A stretch of DNA of 52,664 bases from Gammaproteobacteria bacterium (GCA_029245395.1 JAQWPL010000020.1:1-52664), one strand, 5' to 3'. Numbered from the stretch's first letter, positions 26,191-35,464 are shown. Notes: generated by a model from the sequence alone, not told the origin. Numbers and translations: made by a program.

Positions 26191-27663
26191 ATGACTAATC
26201 GCCGCACATTTCTATCTTCAACGCTTTCAACAGCTGCACTGTTTATGACTATACCCCTAAATGCCCAGGTAACCGACCTGACAGAACTTTCATTGGTCGA
26301 AGCTTCAGACCTCATTCGCCGCAGGGCGCTCTCCCCTATTGATCTCACTCGTGCCTATCTGGATCGGATCCGACAGCTGCAACCCTTAGTCAATGCGTAT
26401 ATAACGATTACTGAAGAATTGGCTTTGGCACAGGCAGCGCAACTGGAACAGGAATTAATGAATGGACACTGGCGCGGCCCACTGCATGGAATTCCCATCG
26501 GCCTGAAAGACAATATTGATACAGCCGGCATTCTAACCACAGCCGCCAGCACCTTACTGCAGGATCGTGTTCCTGAAACAGATGCACCGATTTATACACG
26601 CCTTCGAGATGCCGGCTGTATATTACTAGGCAAACTGAATATGCATGAATTTGCCTGGGGTGGCACATCAGCCATTACCCATTTCGGGCCCGTTCATAAC
26701 CCCTGGAATCTGGACCACATTCCTGGTGGCTCAAGCGGCGGTTCTGCGGCCGCCATGGCAGCCAGAATGTGCTGTGCAGCGCTCGGTACTGATACCCTGG
26801 CCTCTATCCGTCTGCCTGCGGCCTATTGCGGTGTTACAGGCCTGAAAGCCTCCCATGGCCTGGCATCCATTCGCCAAATCATACCTGTAGCGGAATCCCT
26901 GGACCACGTGGGGCCACTGTGTCGCAGTGTGGCTGATTCTGCCTATATGTTGCAGGCCATGAAAGGTTTCGATGCACTTGATCCGGTCAGTATTGAAGCG
27001 CCCGCGGCTAATTACATTGGAGCTCTGATGCAACCGGTGACAAACCTTCGCATAGGCCTGCCAACAGGTGACTATTTTGCCCGCCTGCATCCGGACACTG
27101 AAACAGCGGTAACGAATGCTCTGTTGGTATTGGATTCACTGACAAATCAATCCAGGGAAGTCGCACTGCCTGATGCACCGAATTTTGCTCCCCTGTTAGC
27201 CGAAAGCTATGCCTGGCATGAAGAGTATCTCAACGATGAATCCAACCACAGTCAATATAATCCGGTGACACTGGAACGATTATTAGCTGCGGGGGCTGTC
27301 AGTACAGCTGACTATATTCGGGCTCAGCAAGAGTTGTTGAGGACACGTCATCTGATTAATGACGTGTTCAACGAGGTTGACGTGCTGATCACACCCACCG
27401 CTCCTGGTCTACCAGAGCGTATAGATCAAGCCATTAATCCCTCACAAGCCAACACCGCTGAACAATCAACACGCAATACTGCACCCTTTAACCTGTACGG
27501 AATTCCGACCATTTCTGTACCCATTGGATTTAGTGATAGTGGCCTACCCATTGGTTTGCAAATCAGCAGTGCTAATCTTGGTGAAGAGGTGATGTTCAGC
27601 CTGGCTCATGCTTTTCAACAGGCCACTGACTGGCACACTGAAATTCCTGCTATCCAGGTCTAG
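26191..27663 (+). CDS. Exported amidase-signature family hydrolase
   Basis: The 490-residue protein has a Tat-like leader (MTNRRTFLSS, RR then FL, cleaved around LNAQ) and the amidase-signature fold. The catalytic triad is visible: Lys106 in GLKDN, the cis-Ser in GGSSGGS (181/182), and Ser205 in GTDTLASIRLPAA. The oxyanion segment is unusual: GTDTGGSIR is normal, but here Gly-Gly is Leu-Ala. It should hydrolyse amides, perhaps in the periplasm; a GatA role is unlikely because of the leader and the lack of gatB/gatC. It converges with a LysR-type gene, leaving seven bases between the two. Confidence 0.87.
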   Translation: MTNRRTFLSSTLSTAALFMTIPLNAQVTDLTELSLVEASDLIRRRALSPIDLTRAYLDRIRQLQPLVNAYITITEELALAQAAQLEQELMNGHWRGPLHGIPIGLKDNIDTAGILTTAASTLLQDRVPETDAPIYTRLRDAGCILLGKLNMHEFAWGGTSAITHFGPVHNPWNLDHIPGGSSGGSAAAMAARMCCAALGTDTLASIRLPAAYCGVTGLKASHGLASIRQIIPVAESLDHVGPLCRSVADSAYMLQAMKGFDALDPVSIEAPAANYIGALMQPVTNLRIGLPTGDYFARLHPDTETAVTNALLVLDSLTNQSREVALPDAPNFAPLLAESYAWHEEYLNDESNHSQYNPVTLERLLAAGAVSTADYIRAQQELLRTRHLINDVFNEVDVLITPTAPGLPERIDQAINPSQANTAEQSTRNTAPFNLYGIPTISVPIGFSDSGLPIGLQISSANLGEEVMFSLAHAFQQATDWHTEIPAIQV

Positions 27664-27670
27664 GGAGCCT

Positions 27671-28621
27671 CTAGATATTTTCTTCAGTAAGCACTTCGGT
27701 GAGAATGCCCGCGAATTTTTCCAGCGCGATCGCTTTTAAATCAAAAGACAGTTTCTGAAACAGATGCCGGGGTGAGGAATTGATCCGCCACGCAGCAACG
27801 TGATTGCGTACTACGGCTTCTTCATCCAGTTCCAGTACCTTGCATGCGGCACCTTTTCCCAGCTCACTTTGCACAAACAGCCCAGGCAGAATCGCAATCC
27901 CCATATTCATCATCACCATTTGCAGAATAGTGTCCATGCTGTTGCCTTCATAATCCCGACGTAGCTGCGCCCCGTACCGCTCGCATAGTCCGGCAATCTG
28001 ACTATGCAGGTGAAAATGATCATCGATGGTTAGAACGGTCTGCCCCTGCAGCATTTTGCCGCTGATTCTCTCCTGCGATGCAAGCTCATGAGATTGGGGC
28101 ACAACGATTTTCAGTGGTTCGGTAAACAATGGCCTCACTCTGTTTTCCGTCGAATGCATGGGGAGCACCGTGATGATGAAATCAAAATTGCCTTTTTGCA
28201 GACCGGATTCCAGTTCACGGGGATCGCCCTCCCGTAAATGCAGCTGTAAATTCGGATAACGTTGATGCAGTTGTGGCAACACCTCAGGTAAAAAATAAGG
28301 GCCTATAGTGGACGACACCCCGATTCTGAATGTGCCCCCTAATTCACGGCTGCTGTTTTGGGCGGTATCCAGAAAATGCTGGTACTGATCGAGAATATCC
28401 CTGGCCAGCGCCAATAAATCACGGCCCTCTGGCGAGAGCAAAGTGCCTGCACGTGAGCGCTCAAACAGCTGCACACCCAGAATTTCTTCCATGGCGGCCA
28501 CCTGGCTGGTCAAAGTAGGCTGACTTACACCCAGTTTAGCTGCGGCTTTGCGGAAATTGGTGGAATGGGCAATAGTAACGAAGTATTCAAGTTGCTTGAT
28601 TGAAGGCTTTTTTGCAGGCAT
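27671..28621 (-). CDS. LysR-type regulator, OxyR-like but without the peroxidatic cysteine
   Basis: The 316-residue protein has a LysR helix-turn-helix (about 7-66, KAAAKLGVSQPTLTSQVA) and an effector domain (about 95-300). The sensor region aligns with E. coli OxyR around LTIDDHFHLHSQIAGLCERYGA. In E. coli, Cys199 is the peroxide-reacting residue; here the equivalent is His204, while the Cys208 equivalent is Cys213. So it is probably not a peroxide sensor of the OxyR mechanism and may respond to a small ligand. It converges with the amidase gene, so it is not a divergent LysR/target pair. Confidence 0.8.
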   Translation of the reverse strand: MPAKKPSIKQLEYFVTIAHSTNFRKAAAKLGVSQPTLTSQVAAMEEILGVQLFERSRAGTLLSPEGRDLLALARDILDQYQHFLDTAQNSSRELGGTFRIGVSSTIGPYFLPEVLPQLHQRYPNLQLHLREGDPRELESGLQKGNFDFIITVLPMHSTENRVRPLFTEPLKIVVPQSHELASQERISGKMLQGQTVLTIDDHFHLHSQIAGLCERYGAQLRRDYEGNSMDTILQMVMMNMGIAILPGLFVQSELGKGAACKVLELDEEAVVRNHVAAWRINSSPRHLFQKLSFDLKAIALEKFAGILTEVLTEENI

Positions 28622-28882
28622 GGCAGAAGATTTTAATAATATTGATAATTAATGACTAAGTATTAACTATATTTGTATAGATTAAAACTATCAATATTAA
28701 CTAATTTTTTGAGGAATTAGGCAAATTTATTGATTTTTTTGCTTCCTGGGCTGCAGATTGCCTGAAAAATGCTGAAATCGATCGTTACCAACATTTTTCC
28801 AGTTAATACTTACTTACGTTATATGCCTTTAATTCTCTGTAAGCCTAGTATTTTTTACTGATTATCCCGTCAGATACACGAC

Positions 28883-29668
28883 TCAGGTCTGGGCGGCAGC
28901 ACTGGTTTCCGATGCTACAGGCGGTTCCAGCTTTTCTTTGAACTGAAATCCCGCCAGTTTGATGTCATCCAGGCCCAACTGATCAAAAGGATCTTCGATA
29001 TGATCTTGCAGATTATAGAGAGAGATAAGAATGAAGCCATGCAGGATGCTCAGTGCATAGATAAGCCAGGACGGATGGTTAGACAGGCTGAATAACAGGG
29101 TGGGGGTAAAAATGAATGGCAGAATATAAATGAAGATAAGGCAATACGCCCGCAAGCTGACAGGTGTGCCATGAATCTTGATGCCATTGAGGTTTTCGAT
29201 GCATTCCTGGATGTCCTGGACCAGGCGGATCAGCTTCAAAGAGGCATTGCCTGAAATTGAATTACGATTGGTATCCACGAAATTATAAATATCTCTGACC
29301 TGCTCCCTGACAATACTGATGCTGCCGTTTTGTCGGTCCATCAAACCGTCAATAAAAGTCTCTGACAAAGAGTTCATCATCACGTGCACTTGCTGCTTTT
29401 CTTCTTCATCCAATTTATTACTGTTTTCCAGGCTAAAGTAAAAAGCACTGATTGAGGCCTTGAGTGTACTGAGTAGCCGGATGGCATGCTGGCGCCGCCT
29501 AAAGGCCTCGCGAATGGTGAATACCAAGGGGAAGATGATAGCGATACTGAAAATAATCAGGTCAACATCGTAACTGAAATCAAACCGCAGGCAAAAGAAC
29601 GTCACAATGATGCACAGAACTGCAATAATCAGGCTTCTGTGATTCATGATGTCCAGATATTTTTGCAT
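28883..29668 (-). CDS. Bestrophin-like membrane protein
   Basis: The 261-residue protein has two N-terminal transmembrane segments (about 12-29 and 33-52), a long soluble helical region (60-165) and two C-terminal segments (about 170-192 and 202-220). It ends with HIEDPFDQLGLDDIKL. That motif resembles the E-x-P-F-x-x-x-x-D-D-I/L element of bestrophin-family chloride channels, and topology and length also fit loosely. The N-terminal pore motif of bestrophins is not clear, so the call is tentative. It has no close operon partner. Confidence 0.55.
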   Translation of the reverse strand: MQKYLDIMNHRSLIIAVLCIIVTFFCLRFDFSYDVDLIIFSIAIIFPLVFTIREAFRRRQHAIRLLSTLKASISAFYFSLENSNKLDEEEKQQVHVMMNSLSETFIDGLMDRQNGSISIVREQVRDIYNFVDTNRNSISGNASLKLIRLVQDIQECIENLNGIKIHGTPVSLRAYCLIFIYILPFIFTPTLLFSLSNHPSWLIYALSILHGFILISLYNLQDHIEDPFDQLGLDDIKLAGFQFKEKLEPPVASETSAAAQT

Positions 29669-29876
29669 TGGCAGGGTTATCCTTTTTTTCAGCTAAGCAA
29701 TATTAATACTGGTACGAGGATAAGTAAATCATTGTTTTTGAATACTATTTTGTAATATTCACGCATCTTTCCTGCTACGTTGAGGATTCGGCAGTCTGGC
29801 AATATACTACCTTTAAATTGAGTATTCAGGGCCTTTAGCGGTCTAATGAGTTATCCACCAGAAAAGATTCGACATC

Positions 29877-30935
29877 ATGAACAACTCTAAGCAAATCCGG
29901 ATGCTGTTGCCTGCCCTACTGGTCTTGTTCATCCCCGGTCATAGCCTTCTTGCAGCCGAGTTAGAGGCAGCGCCATTATTTGCAAGCAAGGATCTGCTTG
30001 AAATAACCCTGGCCGGCACATTCAGAACCATTAACCGGTCTCGAGACAAGGAACGTGAATATGATAGGGGCCTTATGTCCTGGGTTGAAAACGCTCAGGA
30101 GAACTCTCTTGAAGTGAAATATGAAGTACGGGGAAATTTTCGCCTACGAGAAGATATCTGTAATTTCGCTCAGCTTTGGGTAGACATGGACAAGGATGAT
30201 GTTGATGGCACAGTGTTCGCGCAACAGAATAGTCTGAAATTGGTAGTGCAATGTAAAAACGCGGCGAGTTTTGAACGCTATATCGTCAAGGAGCATCAGG
30301 CTTATCAATTATTTAATGTCATTTCCGATCTCAGTTATCGCTCACGCTTGTTGCGTGTAACTTATTTAGATACCGATCGGGACAGTGAGCGGACTCATCT
30401 AGGTGTGTTTATTGAACACAAGGATGGTGTGGCTGAGCGTAATGAAATGGAAAACGTAGACCTGAACTCAATTAAACTTGCTGAACTGGATCAATTACAG
30501 GGCACTATCGTTTCCCTGTTCATGTTTATGGTGGGTAATACTGATTTCTCCCTGATTTCAGCCCCTGAAGACGAATGTTGTCACAATGCCAAGTTGTTCC
30601 AGGTTGAAGGTGAGAACCACTACTTCCCCGCTCCTTACGATTTTGACTCTACCGGCTATGTAAACGCCAGCTATGCCCAGATCAATCCCAGTCTGAGAAT
30701 ACGTAGCGTGAGACAACGCCTGTACCGCGGTTTTTGTGTGCCGGAAAATACCATGAATGAGGCACTCTCCCTATTTAGAGTAAACGAAGAGCAACTGCGC
30801 GCCATCGCGGCTGATACTACCTACGTAAATGAAAGAACGGCGAACACCTCGGTTGAATACTTGCAGGATTTTTTCGCCATTATTAATGACCCTGAAGAGC
30901 TGCAGGATGAAATACTGGATGACTGCCGGGGATAA
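29877..30935 (+). CDS. Secreted protein resembling CotH-family atypical kinases
   Basis: The 352-residue protein has a signal peptide (1-27, ending SLLAAE). Several segments look like the CotH kinase pattern as I recall it. SLKLVVQ has Lys121, AYQLFNVIS and LRVTYLD follow, and HLGVFIEHKDG has Glu180. MVGNTDF (Asp223) and CHNAKL (His236, Asn237) would be the catalytic loop. PYDFDSTG (Asp255, Asp257) would be the metal-binding element. CotH/FAM20-like enzymes phosphorylate secreted proteins. A secreted phosphatase gene begins three bases downstream. The kinase call is an inference from motif order, not a proven homology. Confidence 0.55.
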   Translation: MNNSKQIRMLLPALLVLFIPGHSLLAAELEAAPLFASKDLLEITLAGTFRTINRSRDKEREYDRGLMSWVENAQENSLEVKYEVRGNFRLREDICNFAQLWVDMDKDDVDGTVFAQQNSLKLVVQCKNAASFERYIVKEHQAYQLFNVISDLSYRSRLLRVTYLDTDRDSERTHLGVFIEHKDGVAERNEMENVDLNSIKLAELDQLQGTIVSLFMFMVGNTDFSLISAPEDECCHNAKLFQVEGENHYFPAPYDFDSTGYVNASYAQINPSLRIRSVRQRLYRGFCVPENTMNEALSLFRVNEEQLRAIAADTTYVNERTANTSVEYLQDFFAIINDPEELQDEILDDCRG

Positions 30936-30938
30936 ACC

Positions 30939-32168
30939 ATGAGAACTCATCAAATCCGGGTAAGACTGTCTTTATGCTTCTTCTTAGTCAGCAGCTTAGT
31001 CGGCAGCGCATTTTTGTATGCAGCCGAACCAATACAAAATGAATGGGACGATGTAGCAAGGCTCGTCATCATCGGTGACATACATGGTGACTATGATAGT
31101 TATATCTCGGTCTTACGCGAAGCTGGATTAGTAAACCGACGCGGCAACTGGACCGGTGACGACACTCATCTTGTGCAAGTGGGGGATGTGCCGGACCGTG
31201 GTCCCGACACTCTACGCATCATTGACCACTTGCAGAAACTGGAAACACAGGCCCGGCGTGATGATGGCATGGTGCATGTCCTGATCGGCAACCATGAATT
31301 TATGAACGTGGTTGGTGATCTGCGTTATGTGCATCCTGGTGAATATGATGAGTTTACTTCGCGCAACTCTAGACAGTATCGGGATGCTTACTACCAGCAA
31401 GTAGTCCAGGCAATCCTCACCCAAAATGAGACCACTGAAACTTCGGTTGTTATAGACGATGCTTTCAAGGATAGCTGGTACCAGCAGTTTCCCCTTGGAT
31501 ACGTCGAGCACAGATTAGCCTGGCAGCCTGGTGGCGACATCAATAACTGGGTAAATACACACAACAGCGTCATCCGTATCAATGACATGTTGTTCATGCA
31601 TGCTGGATTAGGCCCAACCATGCTCACCATGTCTCTTGATGAAATGAATAACCAGATCCGCGCAGAAATACTTGGTCCTTTGTTGCCCGAAAACAATCTT
31701 GGTGACAATGAAGACGGCCCGCTCTGGTACCGAGGACTGGCTATGAATCCAGAAGCAGCAGAGAGTGCCCATGTGCAATCACTGTTGAACACCTACGGAG
31801 TGAATCACATTCTTCTGGGGCATACCCCTGAGCTTGGCGTCATCACACCGCGGTTTGGTGGCAAAGTAATTATTACGGATACAGGTATGTCTGCTTATTA
31901 CGGCGCCCACAAGGCCAGTGTGCTTTTTGAAAACGGAGAATTGTTAGCAATTCAGGATGGAGAAAAAATTGCGCTGCCACAAACTGAGGCAGACATCATT
32001 CCTTACTTTCAGGCGATGGCAGAATTAAAACCGGATCACCAGCCTTTGATCAACCACATCTACAGGTTACAAAACCCTGAGCCAATACAAGAAGAGCTGG
32101 AAGGAATAGAACCTGCAGTACCTTCAATAGAAGACAACACTATCAGCGAGGATGCCGCAGGTTTCTAA
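30939..32168 (+). CDS. Secreted PPP-type metallophosphatase (Shelph-like)
   Basis: The 409-residue protein has a signal peptide (1-29, cleaved around LYAAE) and all motifs of the PPP phosphatase family: GDIHG (Asp47, His49), GDVPDRG (Asp83, Arg87), GNHE (Asn118, His119), a later MHAGLG and GHTPE. These bind two metals and the phosphate. The insertion and overall length (409) match Shewanella-like protein phosphatases. It should remove phosphate from Ser/Thr or Tyr residues in the periplasm. It lies three bases after the CotH-like gene, so the two form a likely kinase/phosphatase pair. Confidence 0.87.
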   Translation: MRTHQIRVRLSLCFFLVSSLVGSAFLYAAEPIQNEWDDVARLVIIGDIHGDYDSYISVLREAGLVNRRGNWTGDDTHLVQVGDVPDRGPDTLRIIDHLQKLETQARRDDGMVHVLIGNHEFMNVVGDLRYVHPGEYDEFTSRNSRQYRDAYYQQVVQAILTQNETTETSVVIDDAFKDSWYQQFPLGYVEHRLAWQPGGDINNWVNTHNSVIRINDMLFMHAGLGPTMLTMSLDEMNNQIRAEILGPLLPENNLGDNEDGPLWYRGLAMNPEAAESAHVQSLLNTYGVNHILLGHTPELGVITPRFGGKVIITDTGMSAYYGAHKASVLFENGELLAIQDGEKIALPQTEADIIPYFQAMAELKPDHQPLINHIYRLQNPEPIQEELEGIEPAVPSIEDNTISEDAAGF

Positions 32169-32174
32169 CCTGTT

Positions 32175-33008
32175 TCAATCGTTGATAGTGGTATTGATAG
32201 TGATATTGATAGTGGCGTCAATCCATTCCAGATGACTGGAAATCCGCTCATACACCTGAGTCGTGCCATATAGACCCTGAGCTGAAGGTGATTCGCCTTC
32301 TTCCAACTCCCCTAGCGCAATCCCTGCCAGTAACGGGCCGTCACTTGTTTCCAGTAAGGCCGGACCACCGCTGTCCCCTAATCCAGGTACACCTTCCAGC
32401 GCCAGCGCCTGGTTACCGTTGATCCTGGGGTCATCAAATCTGAACAGCAACCACTGGTCCGCTTCCTTCGCCCGATTCAGAGCCCGGCGAAACCTGCCAT
32501 CATTGCTGGAAAGCCCTCGTGTGCCTATACCGGTGAAGCCCCAGCCCAGCAGTGAGAACACTTGATGTGATTCATTATTGTCTCGATACAAGGCAATCGG
32601 CCTTACGTTTTCCACGTCTCGACCAAGCCGAATGAGTGCAAGGTCTACATTCTCAAGCTGGTTGCCCGTATTGTGTTGAGGGTGCAAGGCGATTTCTTCT
32701 ACATGGTTTCGTTTTCCGGCAACGGTTACCAGATACTGCCCATTATTGGCAATAGTTTCACCCAGCGGCGTCTGCTCCATGCAATGGGCAGCAGTGATGG
32801 CCCAACGCGCATTGATCAGGGTAGCGACGCAGACTTTGTTGTCGAAACTGGTGTGCAGGAAAAAAAGTTGCTGATAGTTTGATTCATCCACCTGATAACT
32901 GATGTCCGACTTGTCGTGACGAATGATAATGCCAAAACTTGCGGATGCAGGAGCCGTCAGCAACAGGCCAACTATCAAATAGTGAAGTATTTTGGAAATA
33001 CTGTGCAC
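32175..33008 (-). CDS. Secreted trypsin-like serine protease (S1 family)
   Basis: The 277-residue protein has a signal peptide (1-23) and the chymotrypsin-fold triad: His75 in TAAHC, Asp122 in NVDLALIR, Ser213 in GDSGGP. It lacks a recognisable Pro region. The specificity pocket was not worked out. The C-terminal end ITINTTIND is encoded by a 12-bp tandem repeat at 32182-32217, so the tail is likely to vary in length between strains. It is convergent with the secreted phosphatase gene, with six bases between the stops. A periplasmic or extracellular protease with trypsin-like activity is the best guess. Confidence 0.88.
   Translation of the reverse strand: MHSISKILHYLIVGLLLTAPASASFGIIIRHDKSDISYQVDESNYQQLFFLHTSFDNKVCVATLINARWAITAAHCMEQTPLGETIANNGQYLVTVAGKRNHVEEIALHPQHNTGNQLENVDLALIRLGRDVENVRPIALYRDNNESHQVFSLLGWGFTGIGTRGLSSNDGRFRRALNRAKEADQWLLFRFDDPRINGNQALALEGVPGLGDSGGPALLETSDGPLLAGIALGELEEGESPSAQGLYGTTQVYERISSHLEWIDATINITINTTIND
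32182..32217. repeat. Three tandem 12-bp units in the protease 3' end
   Basis: TTGATAGTGGTA, TTGATAGTGATA and TTGATAGTGGCG follow each other directly. They encode the ITIN-type C-terminal repeats of the protease on the minus strand. The 12-base unit keeps the reading frame. Confidence 0.8.
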
Positions 33009-33030
33009 TCAGCGTGTCCGAAAATGGATT

Positions 33031-33243
33031 TCAGTTGTTCGTTTTTTCGTCGGCGGCCTGGTCTGACTCTTTCAGCCTGGACAGACCAATATTGGGTTTG
33101 TAGGTTTTTTTTGCAGAATCTTTGATCACCAGATAAGTCCGGTAAACAAAAAACACAACACCCAGAATGAGAAGAAAAAGGATGCCTATTATCATCCAGT
33201 GAGCCTGAGTCATGTCACCTGGGTTCATGAGAATTTCAAGCAT
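33031..33243 (-). CDS. Small single-pass membrane protein, unknown function
   Basis: A 70-residue protein with one transmembrane segment (about 17-36, WMIIGILFLLILGVVFFVYR) and a charged C-terminal tail. The ribosome-binding site TAGGAGAATATT stands just in front of ATG, which supports translation. It lies 68 bp after the LON-domain gene on the same strand. I recognise no family. Confidence 0.7.
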   Translation of the reverse strand: MLEILMNPGDMTQAHWMIIGILFLLILGVVFFVYRTYLVIKDSAKKTYKPNIGLSRLKESDQAADEKTNN

Positions 33244-33285
33244 AATATTCTCCTAAAAAAATGATTATCATGAATAATAAGTCTA

Positions 33286-33307
33286 TTGGCCAACCGCGAA
33301 TGGCCAA
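33286..33307 (-). terminator. Possible terminator hairpin after the LON-domain gene
   Basis: Seven paired bases TTGGCCA/TGGCCAA (33286-33292 with 33301-33307) with an eight-base loop lie just past the LON-domain stop on the minus strand. The following TAGACTTATTATT is only moderately T-rich. Confidence 0.35.
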
Positions 33308-33311
33308 AGGG

Positions 33312-33929
33312 TTAATAACTCTTTTTTTCCTGCTGGTTCATGGAGCTGATATAAATCTCTATCTGTTCCAGACGGTCAAAGGGATCAGTCAGCTCCAACA
33401 AGGCTTGTTTTTCACGATTGGAGATCGGCAGCAGTTCACTCAAGCGCCAGGCAATTTCGCGCAGGTTTTCAAAACTGATATCCAGTTTCAACTCCTCAAT
33501 GACAGGGTGCTTTGACAGGCCCTGCAACAACTCTACATATTCTTTGAATTGCTCGCCTACATCTACCGGGTCCGACTCAATGGAATCAAAATCTCTGAAC
33601 ACCACTTCGGCTTTGCACAAATCATTGTCTTCCTTCCAGGATTCCACAATTTTAAATGTCGTCTGCCCTTCAACGGTGACGCCAAGCAAGCCGTTAGGCA
33701 ATTGGTTCCAATCCACTACGCTGCTATAGGTGCCTACTCTATGAATATCCAGTTTCTGTCCCGGTCTGGCCACTTCAGTGCCCTTTTCAATCAGAACGAC
33801 ACCAAAACCACATTGGTCTTTCAGGCACTGCCTGATCATATCCACATAACGGGATTCAAAAATCTGAAGAGAAATACGACCTTTCGGAAACAAAATCGAA
33901 TTCAATGGAAAAAGTGGAATGGTTTCCAA
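33312..33929 (-). CDS. LON N-terminal-domain protein (substrate-binding domain without protease)
   Basis: The 205-residue protein matches the N-terminal substrate-binding domain of Lon (IPLFPLNSILFPKGRISLQIFESRY, then GFGVVLI and GTYSS). It has no AAA+ or protease domain and is of normal length for stand-alone LON-domain proteins. These are believed to bind unfolded or small ligands and may assist proteolysis. The mpl gene ends 49 bp upstream on the same strand. Confidence 0.88.
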   Translation of the reverse strand: METIPLFPLNSILFPKGRISLQIFESRYVDMIRQCLKDQCGFGVVLIEKGTEVARPGQKLDIHRVGTYSSVVDWNQLPNGLLGVTVEGQTTFKIVESWKEDNDLCKAEVVFRDFDSIESDPVDVGEQFKEYVELLQGLSKHPVIEELKLDISFENLREIAWRLSELLPISNREKQALLELTDPFDRLEQIEIYISSMNQQEKKSY

Positions 33930-33977
33930 AACCTGCCTCTGCTTACTTAATCAATGGTCCAGTTCAGTTTTTGCTGA

Positions 33978-35357
33978 TCAGTCTCTACTTGCCAGTGCTT
34001 GCGCCAAGCGTTCATGAATACCTTCAAAACCACCATTGCTCATGACAATGATATGGTCGCCTGCTACCGCTTCAGCCACAACAGTACTGACAATCTCCCC
34101 GGTTTCCGGAAAGCTTCTGAAATCTATGCCTGCAGCCTCGCCGATAGCATCGAGATCGAGTCGGGTTGCTTCTGATTTATACCAGATCACCAAATCAGCA
34201 GCAGTTAGCGAATCAGCCAGTGTTTGCTGATGGTAACCCATCTTCATGGTATTTGAACGGGCTTCTATGATGCAAATCAGGCGGCCGGATTCCCCTTTTT
34301 CTTCCAGGCGCCGACGAAATCCCTCCAGTGTGCTTTTGATGGCAGTGGGATGATGGGCAAAGTCATCGTACAGACTGACACCATCAAATTCTCCCAAATG
34401 CTCCAGCCGTCTTTTAACGCCTTCGAAGCGCGAAAGTGCTTCACAGCCCTGCTCCAGGGAAACTCCGGCATGGGCGGCGGCCGCCACGGCGGCAACACCG
34501 TTCTGAATATTGTGATCCCCTGACAAAGACCAATGCACTTCGCCAGAATCTTGATTATGGCTAACGCGAAATACGGCGCCCTGCTTATCCAGCTTCGTTA
34601 CTCGCCACTGTGCCGCGGCATCATCAGTCAGTGAGAAAAACTCCTGAGGGCACCAGACACCCCTGGCAAAAACAGCGTCCACATTTTCATTCTGTAATGG
34701 GGAGATGACGAGTCCGTCTTCAGGAATGGTTTTCATTAAATGATGAAACTGGGTCTGAATAGAAACAAGATCAGGGAAAATGTCCGCATGATCGAATTCC
34801 AGATTACCAAGTATGGTTGTTTTGGCGTGGTAATGAATAAATTTGGAGCGCTTGTCAAAAAAAGCACTGTCATATTCATCTGCTTCGATAACAAAAAAAG
34901 GCGTTTTACCCAGACGAGCAGAACAGGAAAAGTTTTTTGGCACACCACCAATCAGGTAGCCAGGTTCAAGGCCCGCATAGTCGAGAATCCAGGCCAGCAT
35001 ACTGGATGTTGAAGTTTTGCCATGGGTGCCAGCAACAGCCAATACCCAGCGCTCTTTGAGGATATGCTCTGAAAGCCACTGTGGCCCTGAACAGTAAGGC
35101 AGGTTAATCGACAGAATATGTTCAACAGCAGGATTACCCCTGGAGCAGGTGTTGCCGATGACAATCATGTCAGGCTTATCGGCAAGGTGAGCCGGATCAT
35201 AGCCTTGCATGAGCTCGATGCCCTGCTCTTCGAGTTGGGTACTCATGGGAGGATAGACATTTTGGTCGGAGCCGGTGACCTTATAGCCAAGTTCTTTAGC
35301 CAAAACCGCTAAAGAACCCATGAAGGTCCCACAGATACCCAGGATATGTATATGCAT
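33978..35357 (-). CDS. mpl: UDP-N-acetylmuramate:L-alanyl-gamma-D-glutamyl-meso-diaminopimelate ligase
   Basis: The 459-residue protein opens with MHIHILGICGTFMGSLA, the Mpl signature; MurC itself has a different N-terminal variant. It carries the Mur-ligase P-loop AGTHGKTST (109-117). Mpl reattaches murein tripeptide to UDP-MurNAc during cell-wall recycling and needs ATP. The ELGYKVTGSDQNVYPPMS segment is also diagnostic. The LON-domain gene follows 48 bp downstream and a PPi-PFK gene diverges upstream, so the 95-bp gap holds both promoters. Confidence 0.93.
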   Translation of the reverse strand: MHIHILGICGTFMGSLAVLAKELGYKVTGSDQNVYPPMSTQLEEQGIELMQGYDPAHLADKPDMIVIGNTCSRGNPAVEHILSINLPYCSGPQWLSEHILKERWVLAVAGTHGKTSTSSMLAWILDYAGLEPGYLIGGVPKNFSCSARLGKTPFFVIEADEYDSAFFDKRSKFIHYHAKTTILGNLEFDHADIFPDLVSIQTQFHHLMKTIPEDGLVISPLQNENVDAVFARGVWCPQEFFSLTDDAAAQWRVTKLDKQGAVFRVSHNQDSGEVHWSLSGDHNIQNGVAAVAAAAHAGVSLEQGCEALSRFEGVKRRLEHLGEFDGVSLYDDFAHHPTAIKSTLEGFRRRLEEKGESGRLICIIEARSNTMKMGYHQQTLADSLTAADLVIWYKSEATRLDLDAIGEAAGIDFRSFPETGEIVSTVVAEAVAGDHIIVMSNGGFEGIHERLAQALASRD

Positions 35358-35464
35358 CAGGCAATTGTCTCAGAATGAACCAAGCCAATCCATGTAGAGT
35401 AAGTATTCTTTCTATAGAGCATTACATTTAAGTAGAATGGTTAACTGATTTATTGGAGTTCTCT

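Noticed and set aside
33549-33950. Plus-strand frame of 133 codons over the LON-domain gene
   Set aside because: It is antisense to a well-recognised LON-domain protein and has no family features.
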